In this document: positions 17,589 to 26,105 of the stretch, one piece after another
Position numbering within the stretch: the first letter of the stretch is position 1
How the letters are laid out: every line of letters starts with the position of its first letter
DNA from: Thermoproteota archaeon
GTDB taxonomy: Archaea > Thermoproteota > Methanomethylicia > Methanomethylicales > Methanomethylicaceae
Direction: 5' to 3'
DNA: 60,297 nucleotides
Assembly: GCA_016882195.1 (NCBI GenBank)
Contig: VGLU01000001.1
Span: 166,001-226,297 of the forward strand
The notes under the pieces: generated by a model
Seen by the model: only the letters and a program-made list of their open reading frames with translations
The model's database searches: none
Told to the model about the DNA's origin: nothing
Position numbers and translations under genes: made by a program

Positions 17589-18611
17589 CTATTTCTTGGA
17601 GAGTTCGTCTGCGACCGCCCTTGCAAAGTCCATCGTTCCCGCCTTACCGCCCAGGTCACGGGTGACGGTCTTTCCCTCGGCAAGAACTGCGTCGATGGCT
17701 ACCTCGAAGCGGGCGCCTGCATCAAGCTCGCCCAGGTACTTGAGCATCATGGCGGCAGAGAACATTATTGCTGCGGGGTTTGCGTCCCCCTTTCCAGCGT
17801 GCTTGGGCGCCGAGCCGTGTATCGCCTCGAAGAAGGCGTAACGGTCTCCCACGTTGGCGCTGGGTGCGATGCCGAGGCCTCCCACGATGCCCGCGCACTC
17901 GTCTGAGAGAACGTCACCGAAGAGGTTGGTGGTGACGATGACATCGATGTCCTGCGGTTTCATGGCAATCCTCATGGCAGCCGCGTCTATGTGCATCTCG
18001 TCGAAGAGTATGTCAGGGTAACTCTTGGCGACCTCGGCGCAGACGTTTCTGAAGAGGCCGCAGGTCTCCTTCAGGACATTGGCCTTGTGGACTGCGGTGA
18101 CCCTCTTCCTCTTCTCTCTCCTCGCGAGGTCGAAGGCGAACTTCGCTATCCTCTCTGAGCCCCTCCTCGTTATGACCCTTACGCCCAAAGCGGAATCCCC
18201 AAGGTTGTACTCCAGTCCCTTGTACATTCCCTCGGTGTTCTCCCTGACTATTACCATGTCCACGCCCTTATGGATCGACGGGACACCCGGATGGTTCCTG
18301 AAGGGCCTCACGTTGGCGTAGAGATCGAGCAGTTGCCTGAGCGTGACGGTGGCGCTCTTGAAGGAGCCCGGTCCTGGAGGGGTCTGAGTCGGCCCCTTCA
18401 GGCACGCATCCGAGGACTTTATGATGTCCACGGTCTCCTGCGGAAGCTGGTTCTTGTACTTCTCCCATGCGTTGAGCCCGGCGGCGACCTTTGTGAACTC
18501 AAGTTTGAGACCCACGTTCCCAAGAGCGTGGATGGCGGCCTCGGTGATCTCAGGACCTATTCCGTCACCGGTTATAACAGCTACCTTGTAGACTCTCCCC
18601 AATTCAGACAC
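17589..18611 (-). CDS. Second LeuB-like (homo)isocitrate/isopropylmalate dehydrogenase
   Basis: 340 residues, homologous to the LeuB at 11370-12392. It has GDGIGPEITEAA, TLRQLLDLYANVRP with substrate arginines, VRENTEGMYKG, and LFGDVLSDECAG for metal. The loop PGPGSFKSATVTLRQ before the arginine helix differs from the first copy (SAADVIVRLRI) and is more like homoisocitrate or isocitrate dehydrogenases. It probably serves the lysine route (LysB/HICDH), working with the second aconitase-like pair at 22329-24094. Alternatives are the AksF step of coenzyme B synthesis or a general isopropylmalate enzyme. GTG start. Confidence 0.8.
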   Translation of the reverse strand: MSELGRVYKVAVITGDGIGPEITEAAIHALGNVGLKLEFTKVAAGLNAWEKYKNQLPQETVDIIKSSDACLKGPTQTPPGPGSFKSATVTLRQLLDLYANVRPFRNHPGVPSIHKGVDMVIVRENTEGMYKGLEYNLGDSALGVRVITRRGSERIAKFAFDLARREKRKRVTAVHKANVLKETCGLFRNVCAEVAKSYPDILFDEMHIDAAAMRIAMKPQDIDVIVTTNLFGDVLSDECAGIVGGLGIAPSANVGDRYAFFEAIHGSAPKHAGKGDANPAAIMFSAAMMLKYLGELDAGARFEVAIDAVLAEGKTVTRDLGGKAGTMDFARAVADELSKK

Positions 18612-18707
18612 CCAGAATGTTGTTTATGTAGTCGTGGTTCTGAAATACTGCACGACAGTATATGATTCTTACGCTTTTCAAGCGCTTCGAGGGCAAGCTT
18701 TAAATTT

Positions 18708-18727
18708 ATGTTGTATAAATACTACAT
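18708..18727. promoter_or_regulatory. Palindrome at start of nucleotidyltransferase gene
   Basis: ATGTTGTATAAATACTACAT reads ATGT-N-GTAT-NN-ATAC-N-ACAT, symmetric in 16 of 20 bases, and ends directly at the ATG (18728). TTTAAATTTA just upstream (about 18699-18708) would be the TATA box of a leaderless transcript, so a protein bound here would block initiation. Confidence 0.55.
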
Positions 18728-19345
18728 ATGATGAAAGAATACAACATAAACCAGACGACGCTGAGGATACTCGGGCTGTACCGGAGCGACTACAGGCGAT
18801 CCCTTCATCTGAGGGAGGTGTCCAGGGAAACAGGTGTTGATGTAAAGGCGGTCCAGCTACAGCTCAAGAGGCTTGAGAAGATCAACATCCTATCGAGCGC
18901 CGCCAAGGGGAGGGGCAAGGATTACTCCCTAAACCTTAATGACCCGCTCACGATGTATTACATGGTGCTTGCGGAGGCCTTTGCTTCCACAGAATACCTT
19001 GCCAGGAACTTCGTGATCAAGAAGATCGCCAGCGAGACCAGAGATCGTGTAGATGGGACGATGATACTGTTTGGAAGCTTTGCAAGAGGGGAGGGCACGG
19101 AGGGCAACCCCGTAGACCTCCTGATAATAACGGGCGGAACGATGGATAGCAGCATCTTCGCGAAGACGGGCGGCCTCATTAGCAGGGAGATAAGGGTGAA
19201 GTCCATGGACAAGGCATGGTTCCTCGAAGGCTTTGGGATGGGGGATCCCTTGATAACGGAGGCAGTCTCGAGCCACATCCTGCTGAAAGGAATTGATGAA
19301 TTCTGTAGCCTCATGTGGCAATATCATGCGAAAAAACGGACCTAA
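18728..19345 (+). CDS. Winged-helix / nucleotidyltransferase-fold protein
   Basis: 205 residues. Residues about 5-85 form a winged helix (SLHLREVSRETGVDVKAVQLQLKRLEKI). Residues about 105-150 have GSFARGEGTEGNPVDLLII, the MNT-type nucleotidyltransferase motif. The usual D-x-D is reduced to VDLL, so only one acidic residue is kept and catalysis may be lost or changed. Such fusions act as regulators or MNT antitoxins, but no HEPN partner lies next to it. The palindrome at its start suggests autoregulation. A second ATG directly follows the first. Confidence 0.75.
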   Translation: MMKEYNINQTTLRILGLYRSDYRRSLHLREVSRETGVDVKAVQLQLKRLEKINILSSAAKGRGKDYSLNLNDPLTMYYMVLAEAFASTEYLARNFVIKKIASETRDRVDGTMILFGSFARGEGTEGNPVDLLIITGGTMDSSIFAKTGGLISREIRVKSMDKAWFLEGFGMGDPLITEAVSSHILLKGIDEFCSLMWQYHAKKRT

Positions 19346-19408
19346 TGCCCGGAACAGAACAGAAGAGGGACCGAAGGCACCCCATTAACGCCCGCGCATG
19401 ATCTTTTT

Positions 19409-20116
19409 TCATGAATTCTCTATTATCCAGACCATCTCTTGCTTGTAGGAGGTCAGGGGGCGGTAGTCGAAGCCACCGTATATGAACCACTTCTTGAAGC
19501 CAGCCAAGCGCAGGAGCACCTCAAACTCCCTCTTGTAGATGAGGGCAAACCGGTAGTTCCCCTTCCAGTAGACGTCCCCGCCCTTGTAAACTATGGCAGC
19601 AGTCTCGATGATCTGATCAACCTCATTCACGAAGTAAGACTTCTCCCTTAGCCCAAAGTTTCCCTTATCGGTGACTATCAGTTCCTCGGATTCCTTCCCG
19701 TAGCTCATCATCCGCTCTATGTCGGGATAGAAGAAGTTGAGGATGAGTCGGCCTCCTGGCGCGAGGTGCTTCTTGAAGTTCCTCAGGGTCTTCAGCTGGT
19801 CATTGGTTGTGAGGTTGTAAAGGAACGACCTGAAGGGGACGACTATGAGGGCAAACCTCTCGTCCAGCTTGAAGTTACGCATATCACCTACGCTTACCCT
19901 CGGCTTCAGGTTCATGGCTTTTGCCTTATTCTTCAGTTCAACCAGCATCTCGCTGGATATGTCTATGCCGTATGTGTCTATCCCTTCCTTCAGGAGCTCG
20001 AGGTATATCCTTCCCGTGCCGCAACCGACTTCCAAGACCTTTCCTTTGGCTTTTTTGGTCTCTTTCTTGTAAAAATCGATGTCTTCAGTGTATTTGCCGT
20101 AGATTATATCATACAC
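19409..20116 (-). CDS. Class I SAM-dependent methyltransferase
   Basis: 235 residues from the GTG at 20116. The SAM-binding motif I is VLEVGCGTGRIY (about 27-38), motif II has GIDISSEML, and GDMRNFKLDERFALIVVPF follows. The C-terminal half has the YWKGNYRFALIYKREFEVLLRLAGF pattern common in this family. Upstream in-frame codons encode AEYDAWAK, which reads as the usual YDxWAxVYD start of these enzymes, yet no ATG, GTG or TTG is available there. Translation may begin at ATT (20146) or ATA (20152), just after GGGGGA. Substrate unknown. Confidence 0.85.
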   Translation of the reverse strand: MYDIIYGKYTEDIDFYKKETKKAKGKVLEVGCGTGRIYLELLKEGIDTYGIDISSEMLVELKNKAKAMNLKPRVSVGDMRNFKLDERFALIVVPFRSFLYNLTTNDQLKTLRNFKKHLAPGGRLILNFFYPDIERMMSYGKESEELIVTDKGNFGLREKSYFVNEVDQIIETAAIVYKGGDVYWKGNYRFALIYKREFEVLLRLAGFKKWFIYGGFDYRPLTSYKQEMVWIIENS

Positions 20117-20198
20117 CTTAGCCCAAGCGTCATATTCAGCAGTAATATTTATTCCCCCGTTTTATATAATATATTTAATATTTCATATATAAGTAGCG

Positions 20199-20831
20199 GT
20201 GGGTAATAGCTTAAATCATTGGATGGGCTACAACATGGGTTCTGAGAGGAGCGGGGTGCTGGAGAGGGTAAAGAGGCAGATCCTGACCGTGGCGGGGACG
20301 CTGGGGGCTGCGGAGCTGAACATGGAGCAGCGCCAGACCGTGGCGGTGCTGGAGGAGAAGGCGATGGGGAACGTCCTCGGCGGGATGGGCAGGGGGAGGA
20401 ACGAGGGAGTGACCGAGACACTGAAGAGGGAGGTCGTGATGGTCTTCTTCGTGGACGCCAACTTCGTGATCCCCGAGGATCCCCAGATAATGGTCCTCAT
20501 GCACAAGGGCGAGGTGGTCGGCTGGACGTCCATGGATCCGAGCGTGATAAAGAGGTACAAGGAGGACAAGAACTACCTGGTGCTCAGCGACTACTTCATA
20601 ATAAAGAAGGACGCAAAGATCAGCGCCGCCGCCTTCGCCAGCGGGGACTCGTGCTTCATCTTCAAGGGCGCGCAGATGGAGGAGTTCTCGAGGATTCCGG
20701 AGATAAAGGATCATATCATCTCCATACCCTCACCGCCCGGCTTCGCCTACCTGCATACGCTCTTCAAGGACAAGATGGGCCTCAAGGACCCGAGGATAGG
20801 CGGATTCCTCATCGGATTCAACCTGAGATGA
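20199..20831 (+). CDS. Conserved-looking hypothetical protein
   Basis: 210 residues from the GTG at 20199; ATG codons at 20223 and 20235 are possible alternatives. It is divergent from the methyltransferase gene and shares an AT-rich promoter (TTTATATAATATATTTAATA, about 20161-20180). The first 80 residues are polar and helical. The second half alternates strands and helices (MVFFVDANFVIPEDPQIMV, then NYLVLSDYFIIKKDAKIS). No motif that I can name. Confidence 0.6.
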   Translation: MGNSLNHWMGYNMGSERSGVLERVKRQILTVAGTLGAAELNMEQRQTVAVLEEKAMGNVLGGMGRGRNEGVTETLKREVVMVFFVDANFVIPEDPQIMVLMHKGEVVGWTSMDPSVIKRYKEDKNYLVLSDYFIIKKDAKISAAAFASGDSCFIFKGAQMEEFSRIPEIKDHIISIPSPPGFAYLHTLFKDKMGLKDPRIGGFLIGFNLR

Positions 20832-20880
20832 ATGGTTCATATTGGTTGAGATGATTGTTCGATCTCACAGGGGTGCAAAA

Positions 20881-21633
20881 ATGGAGGCGGAGGATCTGAG
20901 GAATAAGCTGGTCGTGGTCGCCGGCGGAGGATACTTCGGCACAAAGGCCGTGAGGCTTGCCAAGGATATGGGGGGAAGGGTTGTGGCGATTGACAGCAGA
21001 GTTGATTGCGAGGCGAGCAAGTTTGTAGACAGAATAGTTAAGGGGGAGGATCTTCATGGAGCCCTGAACGTAAGGGCGGGGTCTGCGACCCTCTTCCTGT
21101 GCGATGCGGTGGAATTCCTATCCCATATAATGAAGGCCACCGTGCCAGACTATATTGTCCCCTCCGTGCCCGGGCATCTGGCAGGGAAGTTGGTTAAGAA
21201 TTGGCTCGAGCGAGAGGGTTTTGTGGTTGAATGCGGATCAGAAGCCATGAGGAGCGTCGTAGAGGGTATTCCTGAGGGTCTGGTCGTACACCAAGACGAG
21301 GGCATGGGCATCATCATCACAAGCTACATGCAAGAGGGAGGGCAATGCAAAGTTCCTTGCGACCAGCCCTTGGATCGTTGTAAGACCACTGGTAGACCTA
21401 AGAGTGGACCTATGTACCGCATATTGACATACGCTACCCGTGACAAAGTTATCTTATCGAGAATACTGTTCAGCCACAATCTTAGGGGGGAGGTCGGCTT
21501 TTTTGAGGGATCAGAGCTGATGTCCTTTTTATTAGACGTTAAACGGCTTAAAGTCCCCTACAGTATTGCCATAGGGACCGCGTGCGGCTGTCATGGGATC
21601 GTGAACCTGTTCTCAATCCGTACCCCGTCATGA
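20881..21633 (+). CDS. Rossmann-like protein coupled to DUF1638 gene
   Basis: About 250 residues from the ATG at 20881, which follows GGGGTG. The N-terminus (NKLVVVAGGGYFGTKAV, about 7-23) is a nucleotide-binding Rossmann fold like TrkA-N or precorrin dehydrogenases. The middle has a Cys cluster (QCKVPCDQPLDRCK, about 157-170) and the end has GTACGCHG, so metal or cluster binding is possible. Its stop overlaps the ATG of the DUF1638 gene (ATGA), which shows translational coupling. The exact family is unknown to me. Confidence 0.7.
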   Translation: MEAEDLRNKLVVVAGGGYFGTKAVRLAKDMGGRVVAIDSRVDCEASKFVDRIVKGEDLHGALNVRAGSATLFLCDAVEFLSHIMKATVPDYIVPSVPGHLAGKLVKNWLEREGFVVECGSEAMRSVVEGIPEGLVVHQDEGMGIIITSYMQEGGQCKVPCDQPLDRCKTTGRPKSGPMYRILTYATRDKVILSRILFSHNLRGEVGFFEGSELMSFLLDVKRLKVPYSIAIGTACGCHGIVNLFSIRTPS

Positions 21634-22295
21634 GTGTTGGAGGTGGAGGGATAGAGTTGCAAGGGAGTGTTCGGCCTTACCTGATCTACTGCGGAATATT
21701 GAAGGAAGAGATAGAAAGATTGATGGAGCGCGGTTCTCTGCCCGTTGAGCCATACTTTTTGGATGCAGGCCTCCATGCCGACTACGGCGACTTGGAGAAG
21801 GGGCTGACCCGGGCCATAGGGAAGTGTTCGAGGGACGGAACGAGGGGGGTTGTCGTTGTCTACGGCGACCTGTGCCACCCCAACATGAAGGGGCTGATAG
21901 GAAAGTATGATAATGTCGTTAAGGTGGACGCCCTCAACTGCATCGATTGCCTGCTTGGCGGTCACGGAAGGCTCTTGGAGATAGACCCGAACCACGAGTA
22001 CTTCTATCTCTCGCCCGGCTGGATGCCCTCAAGGTTAAAGGCAAACGCGCGGTTCAGATCCATCTTCGAGAAGAGCGAGGAGGAGATGAGGAGGCAGTTC
22101 AGCAGGCTGAGAGGGATTATTCTCTTTGACAGCCTTGGAAATCTGGAGGGTTTTGAGGAAGAGGTGGAAGACTTCAGTCGTAGGACGGGGCTTCCAGTCT
22201 TGGAAAGTAGAGTGGTGGGCCTGGACGGACTGGAAGGTCTTATCCTTGAGGCGATCAAAAGGCTTGAGCAGGTTCGTGGGGCCAAGTCACGGTGA
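21630..22295 (+). CDS. DUF1638-family protein
   Basis: About 221 residues from the ATG at 21630, which overlaps the previous stop. YLIYCGILKEEIERL near the start, then a DAGLH segment, then GVVVVYGDLCHPNMKG and DALNCIDCLLGG, match DUF1638. From memory, DUF1638 genes are often found near corrinoid-dependent methyltransferases in methanogens and anaerobic bacteria, but the biochemical role is unknown. Conserved Cys and His residues could hold a metal. Confidence 0.75.
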   Translation: MSVGGGGIELQGSVRPYLIYCGILKEEIERLMERGSLPVEPYFLDAGLHADYGDLEKGLTRAIGKCSRDGTRGVVVVYGDLCHPNMKGLIGKYDNVVKVDALNCIDCLLGGHGRLLEIDPNHEYFYLSPGWMPSRLKANARFRSIFEKSEEEMRRQFSRLRGIILFDSLGNLEGFEEEVEDFSRRTGLPVLESRVVGLDGLEGLILEAIKRLEQVRGAKSR

Positions 22296-22328
22296 GTCCA
22301 AGAGGCAGATCCGAGAATGGGTGAGGGC

Positions 22329-22847
22329 CTACTTGGTAGGTTCTCTTTCCCAGACGAAGCCGCCCCTCTTCCTATAGTGATCTACAAGCCCGCCATCCTC
22401 GAGTATGGTCATCAGGAATGTGGGGATGGGCTTGAAGGAGTATATCTTGTTCCCCGCCTTTATCTTACCTTCTCTGAGCGAGACCTCGACAATGTCCCCC
22501 GTCTTGACCCTGTCCACCACCTCTGGGCACTCCACGACCGGCAGACCAACGTTGAAGGAGTTTCTGTAGAATATCCTGGCGAATGACTTCGCCACCACCG
22601 CGCTCACCCCGGCGTGCTTTACGACCACGGGCGCCTGCTCCCTGCTGGATCCGCAGCCGAAGTTCTCGCCCGCAACGATTATGCCCCCCTTGGAGACTTT
22701 GGACGCGAACTTAGGGTCGGCGCCTTCCATCGCGTGTTTGGCGAGTTCGTTGAAATCGATGGTCTTGAACTTGTACTTGCCTGGAATTATCAGGTCGGTG
22801 GAGATATCGTCCCCGAACTTCCAGACCCTCCCTTTCAGTACCTCCAT
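22329..22847 (-). CDS. Aconitase-family small subunit, LysU-like
   Basis: 172 residues, a swivel domain with [11 protein letters not shown] and [14 protein letters not shown]. Unlike the first LeuD, the specificity loop reads YKFKTID, and the C-terminus ([16 protein letters not shown], then [11 protein letters not shown]) resembles the Thermus homoaconitase small subunit LysU. It therefore likely works on homocitrate/homoaconitate in the LysW lysine route. A role in leucine or coenzyme B synthesis is a weaker alternative; it lacks the YLRT loop of methanogen AksE. It starts 3 bases after the large-subunit stop. Confidence 0.8.
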   Translation of the reverse strand: MEVLKGRVWKFGDDISTDLIIPGKYKFKTIDFNELAKHAMEGADPKFASKVSKGGIIVAGENFGCGSSREQAPVVVKHAGVSAVVAKSFARIFYRNSFNVGLPVVECPEVVDRVKTGDIVEVSLREGKIKAGNKIYSFKPIPTFLMTILEDGGLVDHYRKRGGFVWEREPTK

Positions 22848-22849
22848 GT

Positions 22850-24094
22850 TTAGTCCCCCTCAGGAACAGTGAACATTCCATTGAGTGCCGAGTGTGCCGC
22901 TGTTAGCGGGGACGCAAGATAGATGTCTGCGTCGGCGCAACCCATCCTCCCCTTGAAGTTCCTGTTCGTCGTTGAGATCACTATCTCACCCTGTGAGGGG
23001 ACACCATGGTGCCCGCCGACACAGGGTCCACAGCCAGGCACGCCCACCGCGCAGCCGGCCTTCACCAGCTCCTCGATTACACCCTCCCTTAAGGCATCCA
23101 GCATAACCTCGCGGGAGGCAGGCATAACTATGGTTCTTGCCTTCACCCTCTTCCCTTTAAGGATCTTAGCTGCGATCCTGAGATCCTCGAGCCTACCGTT
23201 GGTGCAGGACCCGATGAATACCTGGTCGACAGGCTTGCCCTCGAACTCCGAGACAGGCTTCACGTTGTCCACTTGGTGCGGACACGAAAGCTGCGGCTCC
23301 AAACTTGTGGCGTCAACCTCCAGCACATCCGAGTACCTGGCGTCTTTATCGCCAGACAGTTCGATGAAGGGCACATCTATCCTCCCCTTCAAAAACTCCT
23401 TCGTCGTGCTATCGGAGGCAATCAGACCGGTCTTGCCGCCCATCTCGATCGCCATATTGGTCATGGTCATCCTGCTGTCCATGGTCATACCCTTGACGGT
23501 GTTGCCCGTGAACTCCACCGCCTTGTATGTGGCGCCGTCTGCCCCCACCTCGCCTATGGCGTAGATGACGGCGTCCTTTGACGTCACGTTCCTCTTGAGC
23601 TTTCCAGTAACATTTACCTTCAGCGACTCCGGCACTTTAAACCAGAGCCTTCCCGAGGCGAAGACTGCGGCCATGTCCGTGGACCCTATTCCTGTCGCGA
23701 AGGCTGCGAACGCGCCGTGGGTGCAGGTGTGCGAGTCCGCCCCGACGACGACACCGCCCGGGAAGACGTAACCCTTCTCAGGAAGGATCTGGTGGCAGAT
23801 TCCCTCGCCCACGTCGTAGAGTGTTATCCCGTGCTTCTTGGCGAAGTCGCGCATCATCTTGTGGAGCGCCGACGTGCCCTCGTTGGAGCTGGGAGAGATG
23901 TGGTCGATGACGAATATTGCCTTCTTCTTGTCCCAGACCCTCTTTGCGCCCATATCCTCGAAGCTCTTGATCATTAACGGTGCGGTCCCGTCGTGCGCCA
24001 TGGCGGCATCTATGGGGAGGACGACTATTTCCCCGGGGGACGGGTCGCGTCCTATCTTCCTTGAGATGATCTTCTCGGCAAGTGTCAAACCCAT
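22850..24094 (-). CDS. Aconitase-family large subunit, LysT-like
   Basis: 414 residues with the same architecture as the LeuC at 9611. Cluster cysteines are in GSCTNGR and CGPCVGG, and [12 protein letters not shown] is conserved. Paired with the LysU-like subunit directly downstream, it should form a homoaconitase (homocitrate to homoisocitrate). Both aconitase-like pairs in the window look intact. It is divergent from nikR. Confidence 0.82.
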   Translation of the reverse strand: MGLTLAEKIISRKIGRDPSPGEIVVLPIDAAMAHDGTAPLMIKSFEDMGAKRVWDKKKAIFVIDHISPSSNEGTSALHKMMRDFAKKHGITLYDVGEGICHQILPEKGYVFPGGVVVGADSHTCTHGAFAAFATGIGSTDMAAVFASGRLWFKVPESLKVNVTGKLKRNVTSKDAVIYAIGEVGADGATYKAVEFTGNTVKGMTMDSRMTMTNMAIEMGGKTGLIASDSTTKEFLKGRIDVPFIELSGDKDARYSDVLEVDATSLEPQLSCPHQVDNVKPVSEFEGKPVDQVFIGSCTNGRLEDLRIAAKILKGKRVKARTIVMPASREVMLDALREGVIEELVKAGCAVGVPGCGPCVGGHHGVPSQGEIVISTTNRNFKGRMGCADADIYLASPLTAAHSALNGMFTVPEGD

Positions 24095-24182
24095 CGTAAG
24101 ACCACCAAACGTCGTCTTTTATTGGCGGGTATAATTTTAAACCTATCGGGAGCCCAAGGAAACCATTATTAAAAACAAGAGC

Positions 24183-24200
24183 GCCTTATGTATTGAAGGC
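24183..24200. promoter_or_regulatory. Inverted repeat before nikR
   Basis: GCCTT-N8-AAGGC lies just upstream of the nikR ATG (24203) and downstream of a TATA-like TTATTAAAAA (about 24166-24175). It probably overlaps the transcription start, which would suit autoregulation. The arms are short, so this is tentative. Confidence 0.35.
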
Positions 24201-24202
24201 AT

Positions 24203-24619
24203 ATGAGCAAGAGATCCGGTGTCGAACGATTCAGCGTTTCCGCCCCGCCCGAGCTGGTGCGCGAGTTCGACGAGGTGATAAACAAGCTGGGACAGGACCG
24301 GTCGAAGGCAATACAGCAGGCCATGAGGCTGTTCCTCTCGGAGCACAGGTGGGTCGATGGACCGGAGTCGGGAGGGTGCACGGGGGCGATCGTGCTGATA
24401 TACGACCACGGGGTGCACGAGGCCGAGGAGGAGCTGACAGACCTGCAGCACGGCTACCGGCAGGTGATAAACTCGACGCTCCACCTCCACATAGATGAGA
24501 GGAACTGCCTCGAGATAATCGCGGTCAGGGGAAGGGTATCGAGCGTGAAGGGACTGATCGACAGACTCGCGGCGTGCAAAGGGGTTAAGCAACTAAAGCA
24601 CACGGTAGTCGGAGTCTAA
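24203..24619 (+). CDS. nikR: Nickel-responsive regulator NikR
   Basis: 138 residues. The ribbon-helix-helix DNA-binding part (about 6-48, ERFSVSAPPELVREFDEV) is followed by an ACT-like nickel-binding domain. The square-planar Ni ligands H83, H94, H96 and C102 keep exactly the spacing of Escherichia coli NikR (H76, H87, H89, C95). No nickel transporter gene is near, so its targets lie elsewhere. Nickel control fits an anaerobe with hydrogenases or similar enzymes. Confidence 0.95.
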   Translation: MSKRSGVERFSVSAPPELVREFDEVINKLGQDRSKAIQQAMRLFLSEHRWVDGPESGGCTGAIVLIYDHGVHEAEEELTDLQHGYRQVINSTLHLHIDERNCLEIIAVRGRVSSVKGLIDRLAACKGVKQLKHTVVGV

Positions 24620-24668
24620 TGTTAAAGAAACGACAGGGGTTAAGGGATGTTTTGGTACGCACCGTAGT

Positions 24669-25076
24669 TCATATAAATACAATTTCTTTCTGCAAATCTT
24701 TGAAGTGCTGATCGCCCGTGACAACTTTCGCATTGTTCATTTGAGCGGTGGCCAATATTATCGAGTCGGTCAGTCCCCAGTTGGGCACATCCCTCTTACG
24801 CACAACATCTATCTCCCCAGCCTTCTCCGCTATCTCCTCTGTGAGATCCACGATCACGGTCGACGCCTTTGTGAATGCCAACTTGGCAGTTCTCCCTGCC
24901 ATCGTCTCCCTGTCAGCGGTGACTTCCTTGAGGAATTTTCTGCTTAGCTCAGCGATTACTATGGTGGGCGTGGCAGATTCCTTCCCTTCCACATATCTCC
25001 TGACGGCCTCACCCCGCTTTGAGCCTATGAAGTACTCAAACCACGCGAAGGAGTCTATCACATAATCAAAGCTCAT
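24669..25076 (-). CDS. vapC: VapC-type PIN-domain toxin
   Basis: 135 residues from the ATG at 25076. The PIN nuclease acidic residues are visible: D in YVIDSFAW near residue 8, E in IVIAELSRK, and D in GLTDSIILATA and VVTGDQHF. Such toxins cut tRNA or other RNA. It overlaps the antitoxin gene by 11 bases, as usual for vapBC pairs. Confidence 0.9.
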   Translation of the reverse strand: MSFDYVIDSFAWFEYFIGSKRGEAVRRYVEGKESATPTIVIAELSRKFLKEVTADRETMAGRTAKLAFTKASTVIVDLTEEIAEKAGEIDVVRKRDVPNWGLTDSIILATAQMNNAKVVTGDQHFKDLQKEIVFI

Positions 25077-25266
25077 GGGACTCGGCCTCGTCCTCTTCCG
25101 TGAAGGGTGCAAGGTTAGGGTTTGAGCCGAACATTGATTTGGGGATCTTGTACCTCTCAGCCAGAAGTCGCATTATTACCTCATCGTAGTTCTTTGCCTT
25201 CTTTTTCTTTACGAGATCACGCAGTATCTGAGCCGTCTTCTTGCTGACCTGGATCGTGGTGCTCAT
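25066..25266 (-). CDS. vapB: VapB-type antitoxin
   Basis: 66 residues from the ATG at 25266 (STTIQVSKKTAQILRDLVKK). The N-terminal part looks like a ribbon-helix-helix or AbrB-like DNA-binding module of archaeal VapB proteins. The acidic tail (FTEEDEAESHEL) should bind the toxin. An upstream frame to 25338 would translate the palindromic promoter and is unlikely. The perfect palindrome directly upstream is the probable operator. Confidence 0.85.
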   Translation of the reverse strand: MSTTIQVSKKTAQILRDLVKKKKAKNYDEVIMRLLAERYKIPKSMFGSNPNLAPFTEEDEAESHEL

Positions 25267-25269
25267 AGT

Positions 25270-25291
25270 TATATCTATAGCTATAGATATA
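25270..25291. promoter_or_regulatory. Perfect 22-bp palindrome, vapBC operator
   Basis: TATATCTATAGCTATAGATATA is a perfect palindrome ending 3 bases before the vapB ATG. The half-site repeats once more outward (TATAGA, then TATAGAC, to about 25300). The same AT-rich run contains TATA-box-like sequence, so VapBC binding would block transcription. Confidence 0.75.
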
Positions 25292-25385
25292 GATATAGAC
25301 AGTCTTAAACGTTGTGGAAAAAGGAAGAAATCCTGCATAATTAATGGAAGGATAAAAAAGGAAAAAGGGTATTGACCGTCGCAGA

Positions 25386-25997
25386 CTACAGCTTGACGCC
25401 TTCCCGGGATACCTCTGCAGGGAGTTCTGGGAACTTCTCCTTGATCTTCTGCTCAGCCACTGCGGCGGCGTCCGTCAGGATCTTGGCGGCATCATCGTTC
25501 GCGGTCTCGAATGAGACGCTCAAGCCCGAGGTCGCGCCCGCTTCAGCGACTATGCTGGAGAGCGACTCGCCGAGGCTGGCGAACCCTTTCTCCGCCTCGG
25601 GCACCACCTTGAGCACGCTGCTCTGTATGCCCTTGAGAATCGATAGCGCCGGCGTCACGGTGTTGAGGAAGTCGCCATAGTCCTTCACCGTTACGAGGCG
25701 CAGGGATATGGTTTCCAGTGCCAGTTTTATCTGCAGTACGCGCTTCTCAAGCTTTCTCACCTCAGCCAGCTCGTTCGCGTACATCAGAGCCCTTTGCCTG
25801 TCATGCTTGGTGTAGGAGTCGACGACCTTGGCAAAGATCGTCCTGTCCTTCTCGGAGAGCCTGGCGTTGGCGAAGTCGAGCCTCTGGTTCTGGGCGTTTA
25901 TCAGGTTTATTGCATTCTCTATATGCGGCTTGAGGGGACCAGGAGGGGCACGGGTCTTCTTCTGTGGGGCATCCCAGCTCTTTGTAAAGTCTCTCAT
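25386..25997 (-). CDS. cdvB: ESCRT-III-like division protein, third CdvB paralog
   Basis: 203 residues, closely related to the first paralog at 3895-4533: similar core (ALMYANELAEVRKLEKRVLQ) and the same C-terminal KEKFPELPA motif that may bind the CdvC MIT domain. It lacks the winged helix. It is a stand-alone gene with ATG start and AAGGTGG upstream. Together with the two others it gives three ESCRT-III proteins, as in Sulfolobales, where short paralogs act late in constriction. Confidence 0.88.
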   Translation of the reverse strand: MRDFTKSWDAPQKKTRAPPGPLKPHIENAINLINAQNQRLDFANARLSEKDRTIFAKVVDSYTKHDRQRALMYANELAEVRKLEKRVLQIKLALETISLRLVTVKDYGDFLNTVTPALSILKGIQSSVLKVVPEAEKGFASLGESLSSIVAEAGATSGLSVSFETANDDAAKILTDAAAVAEQKIKEKFPELPAEVSREGVKL

Positions 25998-26105
25998 TAA
26001 ATTTTTCCACCTTAGATGATTTCAAAGGTGAAAGTAGTTAAAAAGAGTTTCGAGTTGGCTACACAGGATTCTGCGCAAAAGCCGGAGAGGGCTGGCAGGC
26101 TTCTG

